The translations under genes were made by a program, and so were the position numbers. From Symsagittifera roscoffensis (lineage: Eukaryota; Xenacoelomorpha; Acoela; Convolutidae), in NCBI RefSeq assembly GCF_963678635.1, contig NC_087062.1, forward strand, positions 24,698,177 to 24,762,176: 64,000 nt of DNA. Direction: 5' to 3'. Positions 38,746-50,700 of the stretch are shown here, one piece after another (positions within the stretch are counted from its first letter, which is position 1; each line of letters begins with the position of its first letter). The notes under the pieces are model-generated. The model made no database searches, was not told the DNA's origin, and saw only the letters and a program-made list of their open reading frames with translations.

Positions 38746-39053
38746 TTTTCATAACGAGTAATTCACTATCACGAAAAGCATTTAAAGTGTTGCAATTTTT
38801 TTCTGGAAAACCGATTCATTAAACGAACTGAAAGAACCTCTAGTCAGAAATTAGCTATTTTCAACTTTTTTAAGGGACCAAGTTTTGTAATCGCGTCAGA
38901 AAAGTATAAAAATTTTAAATTCGGCTCGAAGTCCAGTCGGCCTGTTGTCCTAGAAAAGTTCAAGCTTGGAAACTTTTTTGGAGGTTTTACCCAAATAATT
39001 GCGTTTTTTTGGCGCGCGTATAGCTCAAAACTAGCATATATTGGAGAGCATAA

Positions 39054-39430
39054 CAGGGGCGAATCCAGGATTTCCTCAAGGGGGGCGGTTTTTCAAAAAA
39101 AATCAAAAATTTTATCGATCTTTTTTTTGGGCCGACCAAATAAACTTCCGAGCTTTCCCATAGCACTCAAAAAAATTGTTTTCGCCAAATTTTCTGCGCC
39201 GCAGGCAAAATTTTGAAAAAACAGACCGAAAAAAAGGGCGTTTCAAGATACTTTAGGAAAATTTTGACCAAAAAATCACGTTTTTTCGGCGAGTAGTTCC
39301 CCCTAAAAATTATTAAAAACAGACGCCAAAAGGGTTTCAGAAAAATTTTAGGGTCCGTCAGTCCAAAATGAAATTCTGCTTAAAGCACAAAGAGAGGCCC
39401 TTTTGGGTCGAAAGGGAGGTCGAATTTCCC
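39054..39430 (+). mobile_element. hAT-like MITE copy
   Basis: Starts CAGGGGCGAATCCAGGATTT and shares the GAGCTTTCCCATAG, TTTTCTGCGCCGCAGGC and TTTTTTCGGCG blocks. A partial copy of its right half also lies just upstream at about 38900-39050. Confidence 0.65.
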
Positions 39431-40000
39431 CAGTTTTAATTTAACTACATTTTGTGATGCACGCGAGATTTTGGCGAGAAAGTGAACATTTTTGGCATTT
39501 TATTAGAAAACAATCCCTCGAAAATTTATTATGTATCGTATTGGCGCAGATACTTAAGGCTTGTCGAAGAAGGTCGCAAGGGTGGAGTAAATTAGCAGAA
39601 CAGATGAAACTTTTGGATGATGAAGGAGTCAAATACGCCACCTAAGCCACGCACTTGACTACGCCTCTGCCATGCAAATATGAATTTGTCGATTGGTATG
39701 TAAAAAATGTCAATTTTGATCAGTTTTATCACCGAAGCCACGTGAAGAAGTCCTTTCATGCCACGTGATTATCCCTCAATCTAAATCCTTGAATTCGCAA
39801 ATTAAATTGCAGAACAGCTGAACAAACTTCTTCGCGAAGAAGATCCCTACGATATATCATTAAGATCAAAACAATCTGGTTAAGTTTAAAGGTCGTTTCA
39901 TACAGAATTACAGCTTGCAGCAGATGATTTTGATATTGCATGATAAATACCGTGAAAAGGAGAGCTTTGTTACATTGTCCCCTATTTGGAATGAATGCGA

Positions 40001-40077
40001 TTTTTTAAACGTATGATTATCAAAACTGAATAATCATACGTTTAAAAAAACTGAATAATCATACGTAAAATACGTTT
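40001..40077. repeat. Perfect 19 bp palindrome with a duplicated arm
   Basis: TTTTTTAAACGTATGATTA (40001-40019), an 11 nt loop, then its exact complement (40031-40049). CTGAATAATCATACGT at 40026-40041 is repeated at 40051-40066, and TACGTTTAGA follows. Confidence 0.9.
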
Positions 40078-41205
40078 AGAAAAAAGCAAGCAATAAGAAG
40101 CTTCGCACCCAATAGTTAAAACTTTAACTGAGTTAGGTTTCAACAATATTGAGATCAAAGAGGTCGAATATAGAAAAATGAAACAAAAATTGTTGTTGTT
40201 CTCAAATATTGTATAAATCTTTGTATTCGACATTGTTTACACTGAGGATTTGAGCAGATATGAAAAACTTCAAGTTGCGACAAGAATTAACACTCAGATT
40301 AAAATTCACGTCGCATACAGAAGCTGAAACATTTTAAATTTCCAGCAGCCGTGAATGTACCTATTGCCCTTTCCTGGCGCATAAAAAAGTTTGCGCGGGT
40401 TATGTCCTTCGAATTGAAATTAACAATTATTTGAATAGTTATAAATTTTAAAAAAAACACCCGGCAAAGAGGCTGTCAAAAATTGGGCCGAAATCAATTA
40501 AGCCTAAACAAAAAAAACTATTTTAGATCTGAAAATATTTTCACCAATAAACCCAGATACGCATTAACACTAGACAGTAACTAGAAATGTTAAACGTGTA
40601 ATGTGCTGAAAATGGAAATCATGAAACTGTGAACAGAGTTATTTGTGGGAAAAAACTCTTGTACCCGATTGCAAAACCCTTGCTTATCTCAAGAGTAACT
40701 ACCATCGGAAGAAAACTAACCAAGCGGTACAAAACCAAAACTAAATAAGCAGAAACCAACTAAGCCGAAAAAAAAAACAGTTTTCAGGTAAAACCTAAAA
40801 AAATATTCAAGTCCCCTTCCCCTCGGAACACAATTGCACACAAACACAAAAAAAAATTTCGGTTATCAAATAACGCAAAATGAGGCCACTAAACTGATAT
40901 AAAATAAGCAGAAACTTATTAAGCCAGACCAAATTTAAAATGATTTACGAACTTTAGTTTAAAGAAACAAATCAAAAAATAAAATATCAACCGATATGAA
41001 AAACAAATTTCGAATAGGACGGATATTTAAGAATCTAACACGCTCAAAATATATCTAATACAGTATTTCCAAAAAAAAAGAATATAGGAGATGAGTCCTA
41101 AAAGCAAAGCTATTAAATGGAAAAATGCCTATTTAGGGCAGCAAAAAGCCTAGTTTAATAATTTTGCAATAGCAAGTGTATGGCGACCGGGTGTTATCGC
41201 AAGTT

Positions 41206-42165
41206 TAACACAGAGGCAAAGCTGGCCACTTGCGATACAACACAAGAAAATTGAAGAAAAAAATCGAAATTGTCGAAAAACTAGATCTATCATAATGAAC
41301 AAAGCTACCTTTGAAACAAAAATTGGCCAAGGCAATAAAAAGTCCCCCTGGCCATCAAAACACTCGAAAAAAACTTTATTTGCTTGTCAAATGAAACAAT
41401 ATGCGACAAGTAAACCGATAAAATATAGCGCGAAACCTATTAAGCACAGAGAAAAGGTAAATAAAAAAGAGGAAAAAAATTAAGACTAATAAGAAGTTAT
41501 TAAGCCCCCCTCACCCTTAAAAGACAAACACGCATACACAAATTTTTTTCGCTCATCGAAAGACACAACATGAGGCCGATAAACCAATATAAAATAGGCC
41601 CGAACCTAAGCCGAAAAAACTTGTGGTCAGGAAAAACTTGAACTATAATTTCTATTTTTAGCATTTTGTGCGATCCAGAGATGAGCACAAAAATATGACT
41701 CTGTTGAAACAACTCAAAATTAGTTCACTAAGCCGATAAAAAATAGGGCGAACTCATTTGGAAAGAATAGACTTGTTAAGCGAAAAAAAACAGGAATATA
41801 TACGATGTCAAGGTTAAGAAAAATACAAACAAACAGCAGAGGTAAATCAGAACACTAAGAGCAACAATATGTTAAAAAAACTCAAACTCAAATGAGCGAT
41901 TTGGTTGGATGGTAAAAACCGGAAACTAAGCCGGATGGTAACAACCGGAAATTAAGCCGAGAAGAAGTAAACCGAAAGCAACGAAGTCGAAAATTCAAAA
42001 AATACCAAAGAAACATCATTCAAAAAATTTGAACAGCAAATTTAATGAAAAAACACTAATAAGGGTGTAGTGGGAGTAACAATATACGGAAATCTGTTGA
42101 CAAATTTACGGGAAAAAAGTTAAGTAACTGATTGTAATACCCTTGCTTATCGCAAGGGTAATAAC
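41206..42165 (+). mobile_element. HINE-like element copy, about 960 bp
   Basis: Starts AACACAGAGGCAAAGCTGGC and then CACTTGCGATACAACACAA. Ends with a perfect 8 bp hairpin ACCCTTGC-TTATC-GCAAGGGT (42139-42159) followed by AATAA. The interior is rich in AAGCCGA motifs. A further interior and end fragment lies at 40480-40700. Confidence 0.7.
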
Positions 42166-43249
42166 GTGCGTCTAGTATTGAAATTTGACTAAAAAAGCAT
42201 GCCTCAAAAAGCATAGTCAACAGACAGACAGTGGGTAATAATTCAATGAACGCACAGAAATCGACAAAAAATCTGACTTGTTTTTTCAGCTTTCCAATTA
42301 AAGAGTTAAACTATATGGATTTAAAGTTCTTTGAATTTCAAGAACAATTTATCATAGGCAGTCAGTTTTTTTGGTAAAATTAACTTAATTTGAGAAAACT
42401 GCATCATCACGTAAAGTTTTTATTGCGCTGGTTAATCTGAAAATTTACATCCACTTTCTAAATAGACGTCGATAGTGGAATAAGGTTTCCTTTTAACAAT
42501 AATAAAAAACTGAACCTAAACAAAAATCAAAATTCAAACCACGAAAAATCAAATTTAAGAGGGAACAATTTTCAAAAACTTTTCCCGAAAAAAAGCAAAA
42601 AAAATGATCAAGACTGAAATAAAAGTCTTCAATACGCTCATCGACTCTTAAATACGCAGAGTAGACGTGTAATGGAAATCTTATCTTGTCTGTTCTATCA
42701 ATCAATAGCTTTCACTTTTTGCATTAATTTGTTTTTGAGTTGATTTCGAAACTTAATCGAGTATTTTGTTAAAAATGTTGGATAAATAAACTTTTTCTTT
42801 CTGTTCTTTCTATAAAAAAATGGCCGAACTCAGAGACTCAAATATGGCTTGGAAGTGAAGCAAGTGAACACATTTGGGTGGAAAATAATACGTTCTCATT
42901 GTCAGCAACTATGTTTACAAACGCAATACGCAGACGGATTGTTTTGCAGCTCCGCTGCTCTAAAAAGTCAAGTTCAGAAATATTATACTGCGCTTCGAGT
43001 TTTTAAGCGCAACGATGAGTATCGCAAGCAAAAGCAACGAGCCAACTCTAAAACAGAAATCAGTTTAAGATTTTATTGAGCCCAACATCACTCAAGATCG
43101 AGCCCAGCAATCTGGAATGATTATCACGCTACTTTTTGCTTAGACTTGCATTAGGTAACTGCATTAAACTTCTTAAGCCGGCGTAAGCAATGTTTATTTC
43201 AAGAATTTTTTTGCTCTAAATAAAAATTAAAATTATCATGGCTAAGGTT

Positions 43250-43378
43250 TTAGTGTTTTGGCCTCATCCAGCTTTTGTAAATTGGGTTCCAAATGACTTC
43301 CTTTGCTGTCACAGCATCCACCAGTCTGATCACAACCATGTCTCGGTCTCTAATCGCATATCGCTGAATGTTCCAATT
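43250..43378 (-). CDS. Orphan terminal coding exon, unknown protein
   Basis: A 43-codon open stretch with coding-like composition (contains RDRDMVVIRLVDAV and ends MRPKH then TAA). It starts in phase 0 after a possible acceptor (TCGCAG) that has a weak pyrimidine tract and stop codons just upstream. An AATAAA follows the stop by about 50 bases (43193-43198). No partner exon was found to the right. It could be the last exon of an unrecognised gene or an alternative 3' exon of a neighbour. The family is not recognised. Confidence 0.3.
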   Translation of the reverse strand, partial: NWNIQRYAIRDRDMVVIRLVDAVTAKEVIWNPIYKSWMRPKH

Positions 43379-43649
43379 CTGCGATTACAGATCAATTTAA
43401 CTTCAAGCTCCGTCAAAAATTATTCAGTATTCTATTCTAACACAATATCCATATATGAGTGAAAAGCAGAAATTACAATATCTTTTCCTGGATTAAATTG
43501 ACTCAACATTTATTAAAACTTTCTCTGGAAAATAACGGGTATTTTACATATTCCGCCGAATTCATAAATACCGAAATACAATTGAAAATGTTTCAATCTT
43601 ATTGATTAAAACTTAATGCGTAGCCAAAACAGTTTGAAGAACTCGTTCC

Positions 43650-43655
43650 TTTATT
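43650..43655 (-). promoter_or_regulatory. Candidate poly(A) signal of the small intronless gene
   Basis: TTTATT on the + strand (AATAAA on minus), about 130 bases after the stop at 43786. Confidence 0.3.
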
Positions 43656-43785
43656 AAACTATGCGCTGTTGAACTATTTTTGGCCGAATAAAAAATCAAA
43701 AAAATATTAGTTGACATTTGCTGCCAATTTATAGCCTTTTTTGGTGATATGTGATGCTTTCGAACTTTCTACGGCGAGTTTGATG

Positions 43786-44124
43786 TTAACTAGATTCCTT
43801 CATAGGCCCCGATTCGATGACGTGGTCCCGCAGTAGGCAGAAAATTTTGCAATCTGGAGGAAGGGGTAACTTATCCGAGATCATTTCGTGGAAAACGGAG
43901 TCCAAAAGGTGACTAACTGTACAAATTGGAGGGATATTTATAGTAGACGTGTTTCCATAAGAGCCAATACGACATCGAATCTTGAGATATCCTGTGCCAC
44001 GTGAATAAGCAGTTTCTCCGAACTGTAGTCGTTCTTTGCACATCAGTTTTTCACAATACTCGTAAGGGAAGAAATTTTTATTGCACGTTGGACATATAAA
44101 CGCTTCTGGTTCAATTCTCTGCAT
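43786..44124 (-). CDS. Small intronless gene with a putative zinc-binding motif, family unknown
   Basis: An ATG-to-TAA frame of 112 residues with an in-frame TAA 15 bases upstream of the ATG, so it is closed at both ends without introns. The N-terminal third has FICPTCNKNFFPYEYCEKLMC: CxxC followed by two further Cys, which could bind zinc. The C-terminal part (LKIRCRIGS, then INIPPICTVSHLLDSVF) alternates short hydrophobic strands with one amphipathic helix and could be a ubiquitin-like beta-grasp, but this is only my impression. It lies 586 bp downstream of the LDLa gene stop on the same strand, beyond that gene's poly(A) signal. An AATAAA follows its own stop by about 130 bp. I do not recognise the family. 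It might instead be the last exon of a longer gene, but the upstream in-frame stop argues against that. Confidence 0.55.
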   Translation of the reverse strand: MQRIEPEAFICPTCNKNFFPYEYCEKLMCKERLQFGETAYSRGTGYLKIRCRIGSYGNTSTINIPPICTVSHLLDSVFHEMISDKLPLPPDCKIFCLLRDHVIESGPMKESS

Positions 44125-44352
44125 TTTAAAATGCTTGTTTTATTTTCAGTTGTAATGGTTTGATTCAGAGCAACTAATACTGTGCATAATGCATTGACTG
44201 AATGTAATTTAATTAAAACATATTGAGCAGAATCAATTTTTGATGTTTTTTTTTCAAATGCTTTGACGCGCCGCGCCGGCTCATATATCAACTTCAGAAA
44301 AATGATTTTCAATATAGAGCGTAAAAACAAACAGTCAGGAATAAGCTTAAAT

Positions 44353-44358
44353 TTTATT
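44353..44358 (-). promoter_or_regulatory. Poly(A) signal of the LDLa membrane-protein gene
   Basis: TTTATT on + (AATAAA on minus) about 350 bases after the stop at 44710 and before the next gene's ATG at 44124. Confidence 0.4.
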
Positions 44359-44709
44359 TGATGTAAAATGTTAGTATATTCTATAAACTGCTGGTTTCAT
44401 TGAATTAAAAACATACGGTCTTCTCAAAGCGAATTCTTTACCACAAAAGTTTTCATGTTAGGCTGGTCGTTAAATTTCTTAAATGCTGGTCATACACGCT
44501 AAGTTGAAAATAAACGGTAATGTTACATAATCCAAGCTTTTAAATATTACTTGAGCTTTTCTTTGCTCCGTGATAGTGGCAAGATCACAACTCTAATTCT
44601 GAAAATCAAAAGGCTCCGTATAATTTTCGAAGCCCCATTCATGTGAAAATTGTGTGCAACAATTTCATATAAAAAGTTCATTGGGATATTCACTACAAAT
44701 AGCTGATCA

Positions 44710-47700
44710 TTAGCGTCCTTCTCTGTGGTGCATTCCACTCCACTCTTCAAACGGAAACTCATCGATGAATATCGCAGTCGTCCCATTTCTATTCTTGTCA
44801 TCCTCGTCATAATCAACCTTCACGTTGTACACTTCATCCTTAGGCCCTCCCTTTCCCCCAATCCCACTCATCCCCTCTTCCTCCACCACCATCATCTGGG
44901 GATTGCGAGGTTGCTTCGTGATGGGACCCTTGCGACTCTTGGCAGCCATCATGGTGCCCTTGACTTTTGGCTTGGGTTTGGGTTTCGAGACTACCTTTCG
45001 TGCACCCATAGCCTGCATGCGGTTGTTGTTCTCCTGCATCTGTTGTTTGTAGGGGTGTCTCCCACACGTGGTTCCCCCGCAGTTCATCGCACAGGTGCCT
45101 GAAAATGTCAAATTGCTGCTGAAAACTACATAATTACTCTTTACGAAATTCAATTCTGTCCAAATTGGTCTCTATACACTACCTTTCAGAGCCAATTATT
45201 CAATCACGAAATAAATCAGGGGCGGATCTAGGATATTCTCGAGGATGGGATAATATAATTCTTACTTCCTTAAGAAAAGAAACTGAAAAAAAAAACTTGA
45301 GAAGTCACTGAATTTTTTTTCATCCCATTTCTCCAGACGAAAAATTCCATTTCTTTTAAATTTATTTTGCAGACATATTTTAGCCTTCTATACAGAAGCT
45401 AAGCTGCACTTCACAAACGCAAGAAAAAAAATGACAAAAGTCAAGCTGTCAAACTGCAAAAAAAATAGGTGCACCAAAACAAGCATATCTGCTGAGTACT
45501 CAATTATGCCATCTAGGTCGGTAAAAAAAAGATAAACATAAAAATTTAGTTATGATTTAAAAATTAGAAATTGCTTTTGAAGAATCATTGGTACCTCTTA
45601 ATGACGCTGAAGGGTTTCGCTTTCAGCTCATTTGCCTCAATGCAAACCCAGAACTGATATAAACTTTTTTTAAATTAGACTAGTAACTCGAAGCCTTTCA
45701 TTCTCCAAATAATCCGACTGCTACTTGTGGCAAAATGAACATTGAAACTTAAGAGCAATTTTTTCAGCCCCAAAATAATCTTAAGCAGCTAGTTCGAAGG
45801 AACTTGGAACCTACAGTTGTGAAGAACCTTGAATAATGAATCATTTCCCAGTTGAATCTATATGGGAATACAATAAATTAAGACATAAAGCAAAGATATA
45901 GAGATGTTGTTTTTATGAATCAGCCAGCTAGAATGAAGCTTTTGCAAAAAATCTACGAGCTAAGTTGACAGAGATTGCCAACAAAACTTACGAGAGAGAA
46001 TGAAAGCTCCGCTCTCATCGATGCTTAAAATCGAGTACAGCAAGTAGCCAAAATGTTTAAGAACAAAGTCCAACACATTAATAATTAGCGAAGAAGTACA
46101 TAAAAAGGGGTTCAATTTAGAAGTTAAGAAAAATGCGAGAATGTCAAAAGGCTAAGATCAAAAGCTCAGTCAGAATTAAAATGGTTGAAGAAGGACTTCT
46201 ACAAAAAAAGTCCTTGGTTATAACCCTTCAAATAACCGAATAAACTGCCTCGAAAACGTAATTCAGAGTGAAACTCCTTGGTTTACTTGATTCGCGAGTT
46301 GATACTAGCCATGAATAATTGCTGTCTAGCGATACTGCAGAAGCTATTAATCGGTTCTTGAAAAAATAACTAGGATAAAAACTCAAAATAGCGCTTTGCT
46401 CTGCACGCCGGTAGATCCAAGTCATATAAAAATTCTGTTTCTGCAACACTTTACACAGAGGCGAAGTTGCACTCGCGTACACAAGCAAAAATATCACCAA
46501 TAACGCTACTGGGAAAAACTTAACTAATAAAACTTTGAGTCCACAAAACTTTTTAACTGACGCACGCCAATTTTGAGTCTACATAATTGCTAATTGACGC
46601 AAGCCAATTATAACGCAATAGCAGTACCAGTCAATTTGAAAACAAAATTTTACCAACTAACATGCCTCGATTTATAGAGCGGACGCATTTTAACTAGTAT
46701 ACGAAAAAGTCCATTAAAAACATCCGACCCTGCCCAGGTTCGAACCCTCATATTTTGTTGCGGGTCTCCTAACCTCACTCTACGCTACAAATCCATGATA
46801 CATTGAAACTAAATTGCTACTAGAGACCCAGCTATAGCTGGAGATACCAGTTTGATAATTTTTGAGTTGTTGTACTGATGCGGGATGAAGTAGGTAGTTT
46901 AAAAAATTTAAGCATTGGGCTTCAACCAAAACCTTGGTTGTTGCTCTATTAAAAATTGAGTGAAAAATGTGTAATTTTGGAATTTTTCTAGAAATATGTT
47001 TCTTGTTCAAACTTTAATGCGTAGTTTATAAACGGACGCTTCTTACAACCTGTTGCTTTGATTCAACCTTTGATATCAGATTGAGTTTTTTTGGAGAAGT
47101 TTTCAAAGTTAAAATAAACGGAAAGAAATAAAAAAACAGGCTTTTCTGAAGATGTTAGAAAAATTGATGGCGAGCGCTTACACAGACAAGCTTCGCTGAA
47201 CCTTTTTTTTCTTCATTGAACATAAAATTTCAGGTTTAAAATGGTAGTTTTCAAGACAAAAAGTAAAAAAAACTGCTAAAAACAATTTTTTGACTTTTGA
47301 AAAACTGCGAAAAATGAAATTTCCGAGGGTCAAAAACATTTGTGTTAAAAAATTAGGCATAGCTACTTATGAATAAAGCTTCCCACAACCCGTTCGACAC
47401 ACTGAAACCAATATCTCAGATTCGGGAGGTTAGTTTTTGAGAAAAGACGAAAAATTTCAAAAAACAGTAAAAAAAAATTGACTTTTTTGAGGTTCATTAC
47501 TTCTTGTGTAAAAACTTTGGGCGTAATCGCTGATCCAGGGGAGCTTCCCTTAACCTGCTTTACCTATTGAAAACAAAACCTCAAATTTATGAGGTTAGTT
47601 TTCGAGAAAAGTCGAAAAGTTTAAAAAACGGTCAAAAAATCGAAAATTTGACTTTTCAGAGCGTCATAACCTTTTGTGTAAAAAAAAAATAGGCGTAATT

Positions 47701-50700
47701 GTTTAAGTAGCGGAGCTTCCCAAAACTAATTTTACTCATTGAAACCAAGCTTAGTGATGGTAGTTTTCGCGAAAAAAAAATTTAAAAAAACGTCGAAAAT
47801 CCTAAATTTGACCTTTCTGAGGTACATTAATTTTTGTGTGAAAAAATTTGAGCGTAACCGCTAATGCAGGGGATCTCCCCGCAAGCCGTCCGTTCGGTTG
47901 AACAGAAAATCTCAAATTTCGAGAAAAGACAAAATTTCAGAAAAAAGGTCAAAAAAATATTGACTATTTTAAAGGGCCATAAGCTTTTGTGTTGATTGGA
48001 ACGACACTAAAAAAATCTAAACATCTTTTGCATTCTAGAGAAAAACCGGCTGGGTATTTTTGTTTTTACTCTGAATTACGAGCGAGTAGGTCGATCGAGT
48101 AATTATTATTTTAGGAAAAACTTGAATTCAAGCAGTGAAAACTTGGTTTCAGTCCATAGAAAAAAATTGCAATTTTTCTTTCGGCGCTTTTCTGGCGAAA
48201 AAAACGTAAAACAAAATTTCAAAAACTGATTGTCAAAAAATTTGATAAATTCAAAAGTTTCAGATTTTCAGTTTAATTTTATTTGTTTTGCTGCCCAGAT
48301 TTCAAATGCAACTGTAACATATTATGCTAAAAGTACCAAATTTGTAAGCTTTTGTCTAGTTTCTCTCGTAAGATCACTCAAAATTAGTTTGTCTTTTTAC
48401 TTTTAGTTTTCATTTATTTTTTTATTTATGTGGCCGGAAATTGGTCTGCTACTTGCACAACAACCGGTTGATTCTGTTCATAAGTGGCTGTAGATGATAC
48501 ATTTTTGCTTAAAACCTCTGCCCGGACGACAAGACATTCTATGCGCAAACTGTTTTTGAGGGGTGATCTTGAAAACCTTACAACAAATTCAAATGAATCG
48601 TAGTTATATCTGATAAAGCAGATTCATTGACTGATGCAGAACTTGTGAAACAAATATTGAACAGGCAAGATGGATCAATTTTTTTAATAGCGGACCTACG
48701 CTGAAAATAGGACAGTGTCTTCATCGAAAGAAGTGACGGCTCAAAAATGGTGTCTGAGTAGCAAAATTTCAGCTCGATATAAAAAATCCTTGCGCTTTTA
48801 AAACTTGAATTATCTACTTTTTTTCGTTTCTTTGTTTGGGTTTTGTGCCATCGCTCATTTATAGGAAGCTATCAACCGTGGCTGGGCATAAAGTTTCTCT
48901 ACAGTGAACAATCGTAAATGGCTTTGAATTAACAAAGATTTGTTATAAAAGAACAAACAAAAACCAGATTTGTTTTGCTTTTATTCAGCATGAAAAACTG
49001 AAATGAGAAAAAATTCAACTTAAGTTCTCACTTTCATATTTGTCGAGATGTCAATACTATGTACAGTGTTCTTGGGTTTTTCTTGAGTAGCATAAGAAAA
49101 AAGTGTAATAGAGATTTTTCTTCCGATTTCTCGCAGAAAATCATAACCTTCTAATTCAAAATATACTAGGGCAGATTGTAAAGTAAATAATAGTCCCGTT
49201 TTCTGTCCCCTCCGAGATTTGTTTCATAAAATAAAGTGTTTTTTTTTCGCGATCTGATGTCATTTTGATACACAGAGGTCAGGCGGAGCTTCGCAAAAAT
49301 TGCTATACAAAACAAAAACAGCTCAGATGCTAGCTTGAAAAAACCAAACGAATACCACTTTTAAAACTGTCTTTTTTTCAAATGTCGACAAAAGCGACGT
49401 CAGTCAAAATTTTAATACGTTTGTACCAATCGAAGTTCGCTTGGAAGAAAAGATTCCGAGGAACAAAACGCCTAGTGTTAAATCAGTATTAAACAATCAA
49501 TAAGCAGACAAAACATGGGAAAGCGGCTATAGAGCCGAAAAAAATATCAGAAATTTGAGGAATGAAAATACTGAAGCGGCATGTTGTGAGCTATAAAAAG
49601 CTTCTAAGCTTTTGAAACATTTTAACGCCCCTCTTCCTGGAAGCACAATTGCATTTAAGAAATCGTTCTTCTAAAATGGTAGCATGATGCAAAAACACAG
49701 ATGTAACATAAACCGAAACCATTTAAGCCGAAGTAACCCCTTTGAAGTGAAAAAAAAAACTTAAAAAAGAATAATATCATAGAAAATCATAATTGGTAAA
49801 CTTTCAATGGGAAAAATCAAGATGAGTTTCAATTATAAAAAGTATGCAAACCCAATCCAGAACTTTTTTGGTCCCAAACATGAGCATTACCCCTAAGCTA
49901 AATGTTTAGAAAGAGTCATTGAATTATGATTGATTATGAAGCACGTGGAACCTCACGAGCGAATTTTGCTGGCAAACGTTTTTACAGTTAAAAAGTCTAA
50001 TACCCGATTACAAAGCCCATGCTAATCGTTGCAACTCTTGCTGCCTTTTTATGAGTGCATTGATCATTTTCAAGAGATACACAAACGATATGAAGAAATA
50101 AGTTTCTTTCTCTTCTTTTGTCAAAAATAACATAGCGTTTTCTTGAGCATTAGCGACACACAGAAACAGGTCTTAAAAATGAATAGTTGAAGTTGTTTGT
50201 TTAATACGGACCTGAGTCCCAGGCTGAAATTATAACCAAACAAACTTTCGGTTGAATAAAAACAAGACTTGAAAGAAAGATTTAAAAAAAGGCTAGGAAT
50301 AATGAGTTATTTCTCATTTTTAGCAGTGACTCACAAGTGAAGAAACAGAGACAGCATGCCCTTAGAAAAGGAATGAGATCCCTGCAGCAACCGAGTCTCC
50401 ACCAGATGTATCCCGGTCTCCAACAGCACCAGTAGGTGGTCATCATGGCCAACATGACCAACAAAACCCACCAGATCCAGCCCCACCAGAGAGGGGTGGA
50501 GTCATCCATGATCTCACCCACTTCGGCACGCACCGCTGGTAAAGAAACACAGTAAACGTCGATACGAGATACTTAAAAACTGTACTACAATTTCAACTAA
50601 CACTTGCATATCACAAGAGTAATTATATTATAATCCTATCTATACCTTGATTTTTTTCTTTTTCATTGACCTGTGAGCCCACTCTTTGCAACTGGTCTTT

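Noticed and set aside
37440-38750. CRISPR-like array.
   Set aside because: Units are degenerate over their full length with no conserved repeat and unique spacer pattern, and the DNA is clearly eukaryotic.
39756-39960. Minus-strand frame (IYRRDLLREEV, LRIQGFRLRD) that resembles part of a GT20 synthase.
   Set aside because: The key HDYHL-type residues are absent, splice sites are poor (stop before any good donor), and its position would put it out of order relative to other candidates.
44725-45102. + strand frames of 75-125 codons.
   Set aside because: They are antisense shadows of the well-supported last exon of the LDLa gene.
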